64,000 nucleotides of DNA from Moraxella nasibovis (GTDB lineage: Bacteria; Pseudomonadota; Gammaproteobacteria; Pseudomonadales; Moraxellaceae): positions 1,736,001 to 1,800,000 of the forward strand of contig NZ_CP089975.1 of the NCBI RefSeq assembly GCF_029581575.1, written 5' to 3'. Numbering within the stretch: the stretch's first letter is position 1; every line of letters starts with the position of its first letter. A program made the translations under genes and the position numbers. Under the pieces are notes generated by a model, which saw only the letters and a program-made list of their open reading frames with translations, ran no database searches and was not told the origin of the DNA. Below are positions 63,781-64,000 of this stretch, one piece after another.

Positions 63781-64000
63781 TCATTTGGCAATCATCGCCA
63801 AACATTCTGACGCCATGACCATACCCACGACACTCGTCACCACCACCGCCGAACCGTAGCCGCCGCAGTTCAGCCCGCTCTCACACGCCGTTGCCATTTT
63901 TAGCTGCTCGGTCGAATAGACACATTTCATGCCAAATTTGCCTTTTTTGTTCTGACTGATGCCCTTTTCTTTTAAGCGAGTACGCAGCTTGGCAAGCAAA
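63781..64000 (-). CDS. tcdA: tRNA t6A37 cyclic dehydratase TcdA (CsdL), 3' end only
   Basis: Only the last 72 or so codons are in the window; the gene continues past its right edge. TcdA is an E1-like ATP-dependent enzyme that cyclises t6A37 to ct6A in tRNA. The visible part, KLRTRLKEKGIS, KKGKFGMKCVYSTEQ and GGYGSAVVVTSVVGMVMAS, matches the C-terminal end of TcdA (the VFSTE and GSAxxVTxxFG stretches). The C-terminal tail is short. The Met at the right edge is internal and not the start. The call rests on the tail only. Confidence 0.8.
   Translation of the reverse strand, partial: LLAKLRTRLKEKGISQNKKGKFGMKCVYSTEQLKMATACESGLNCGGYGSAVVVTSVVGMVMASECLAMIAK

Overview
The window looks like chromosome of a gammaproteobacterium of the Moraxellaceae, most likely a Moraxella species. 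The reasons are the gene set and style: a FetA/FrpB-type TonB receptor very like the neisserial one, an orphan OppA lipoprotein, a long-form isocitrate lyase beside malate synthase G, a methylcitrate operon using acnD-prpF rather than prpD, PBP1A, a DesT-like regulator/desaturase pair, and moderately AT-rich intergenic DNA. Species assignment is inference.

Layout. 0.3-7.4 kb: nitronate monooxygenase, NhaA antiporter, a DesT-like TetR regulator divergent from an acyl desaturase with a recognisable operator, SelO, and a META-type lipoprotein. 7.7-15.4 kb: ccoS with a SafE-like membrane protein bearing a His-rich tail, a GlcD-family flavoprotein, gdhA, a membrane-anchored C13 caspase-like peptidase, tsaD and a small membrane protein. 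15.6-30.1 kb: a two-component sodium/solute symporter divergent from a LysR regulator, then the methylcitrate (propionate) genes prpB, prpC, acnD and prpF. This pathway is broken open twice by very AT-rich accessory DNA. Three tandem paralogous lipoproteins and an unknown protein sit between prpC and acnD, with a 49-bp copy of the acnD start region left among them. An 813-residue SIR2/STAND-like protein, a probable anti-phage effector, sits between acnD and prpF, whose ribosome binding site lies inside its last codons.

30.3-44.5 kb: PBP1A, dapF-xerC, a palindromic mosaic repeat, fetA with a hairpin leader, a YfhL-type ferredoxin, a PIN-toxin module, trhP, oppA, ispA, tRNA-Phe and a cytochrome b561. 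44.6-53.8 kb: a Fur-like site, a lipoprotein membrane-fusion protein without its pump, an OmpR/EnvZ-type two-component system with a terminator between its genes, prc, nagZ, ppaC and leuE. 53.9-64 kb: an ankyrin lipoprotein, arcD, a homocysteine S-methyltransferase-like gene, the glyoxylate shunt genes glcB and aceA, ubiC, glyA with a C-terminal extension, and the 3' end of tcdA.

Metabolic theme: acetate/propionate-type carbon use (SSS symporter, methylcitrate cycle, glyoxylate shunt) and amino-acid use (gdhA, arcD, leuE, glyA) dominate the core. The most interesting accessory material is the pair of islets within the methylcitrate locus and a REPIN-like palindrome family found both there and between glcB and aceA. 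Genes are mostly bounded by clear Rho-independent terminators, many of them bidirectional. No rRNA, CRISPR array, transposase or prophage gene was seen.
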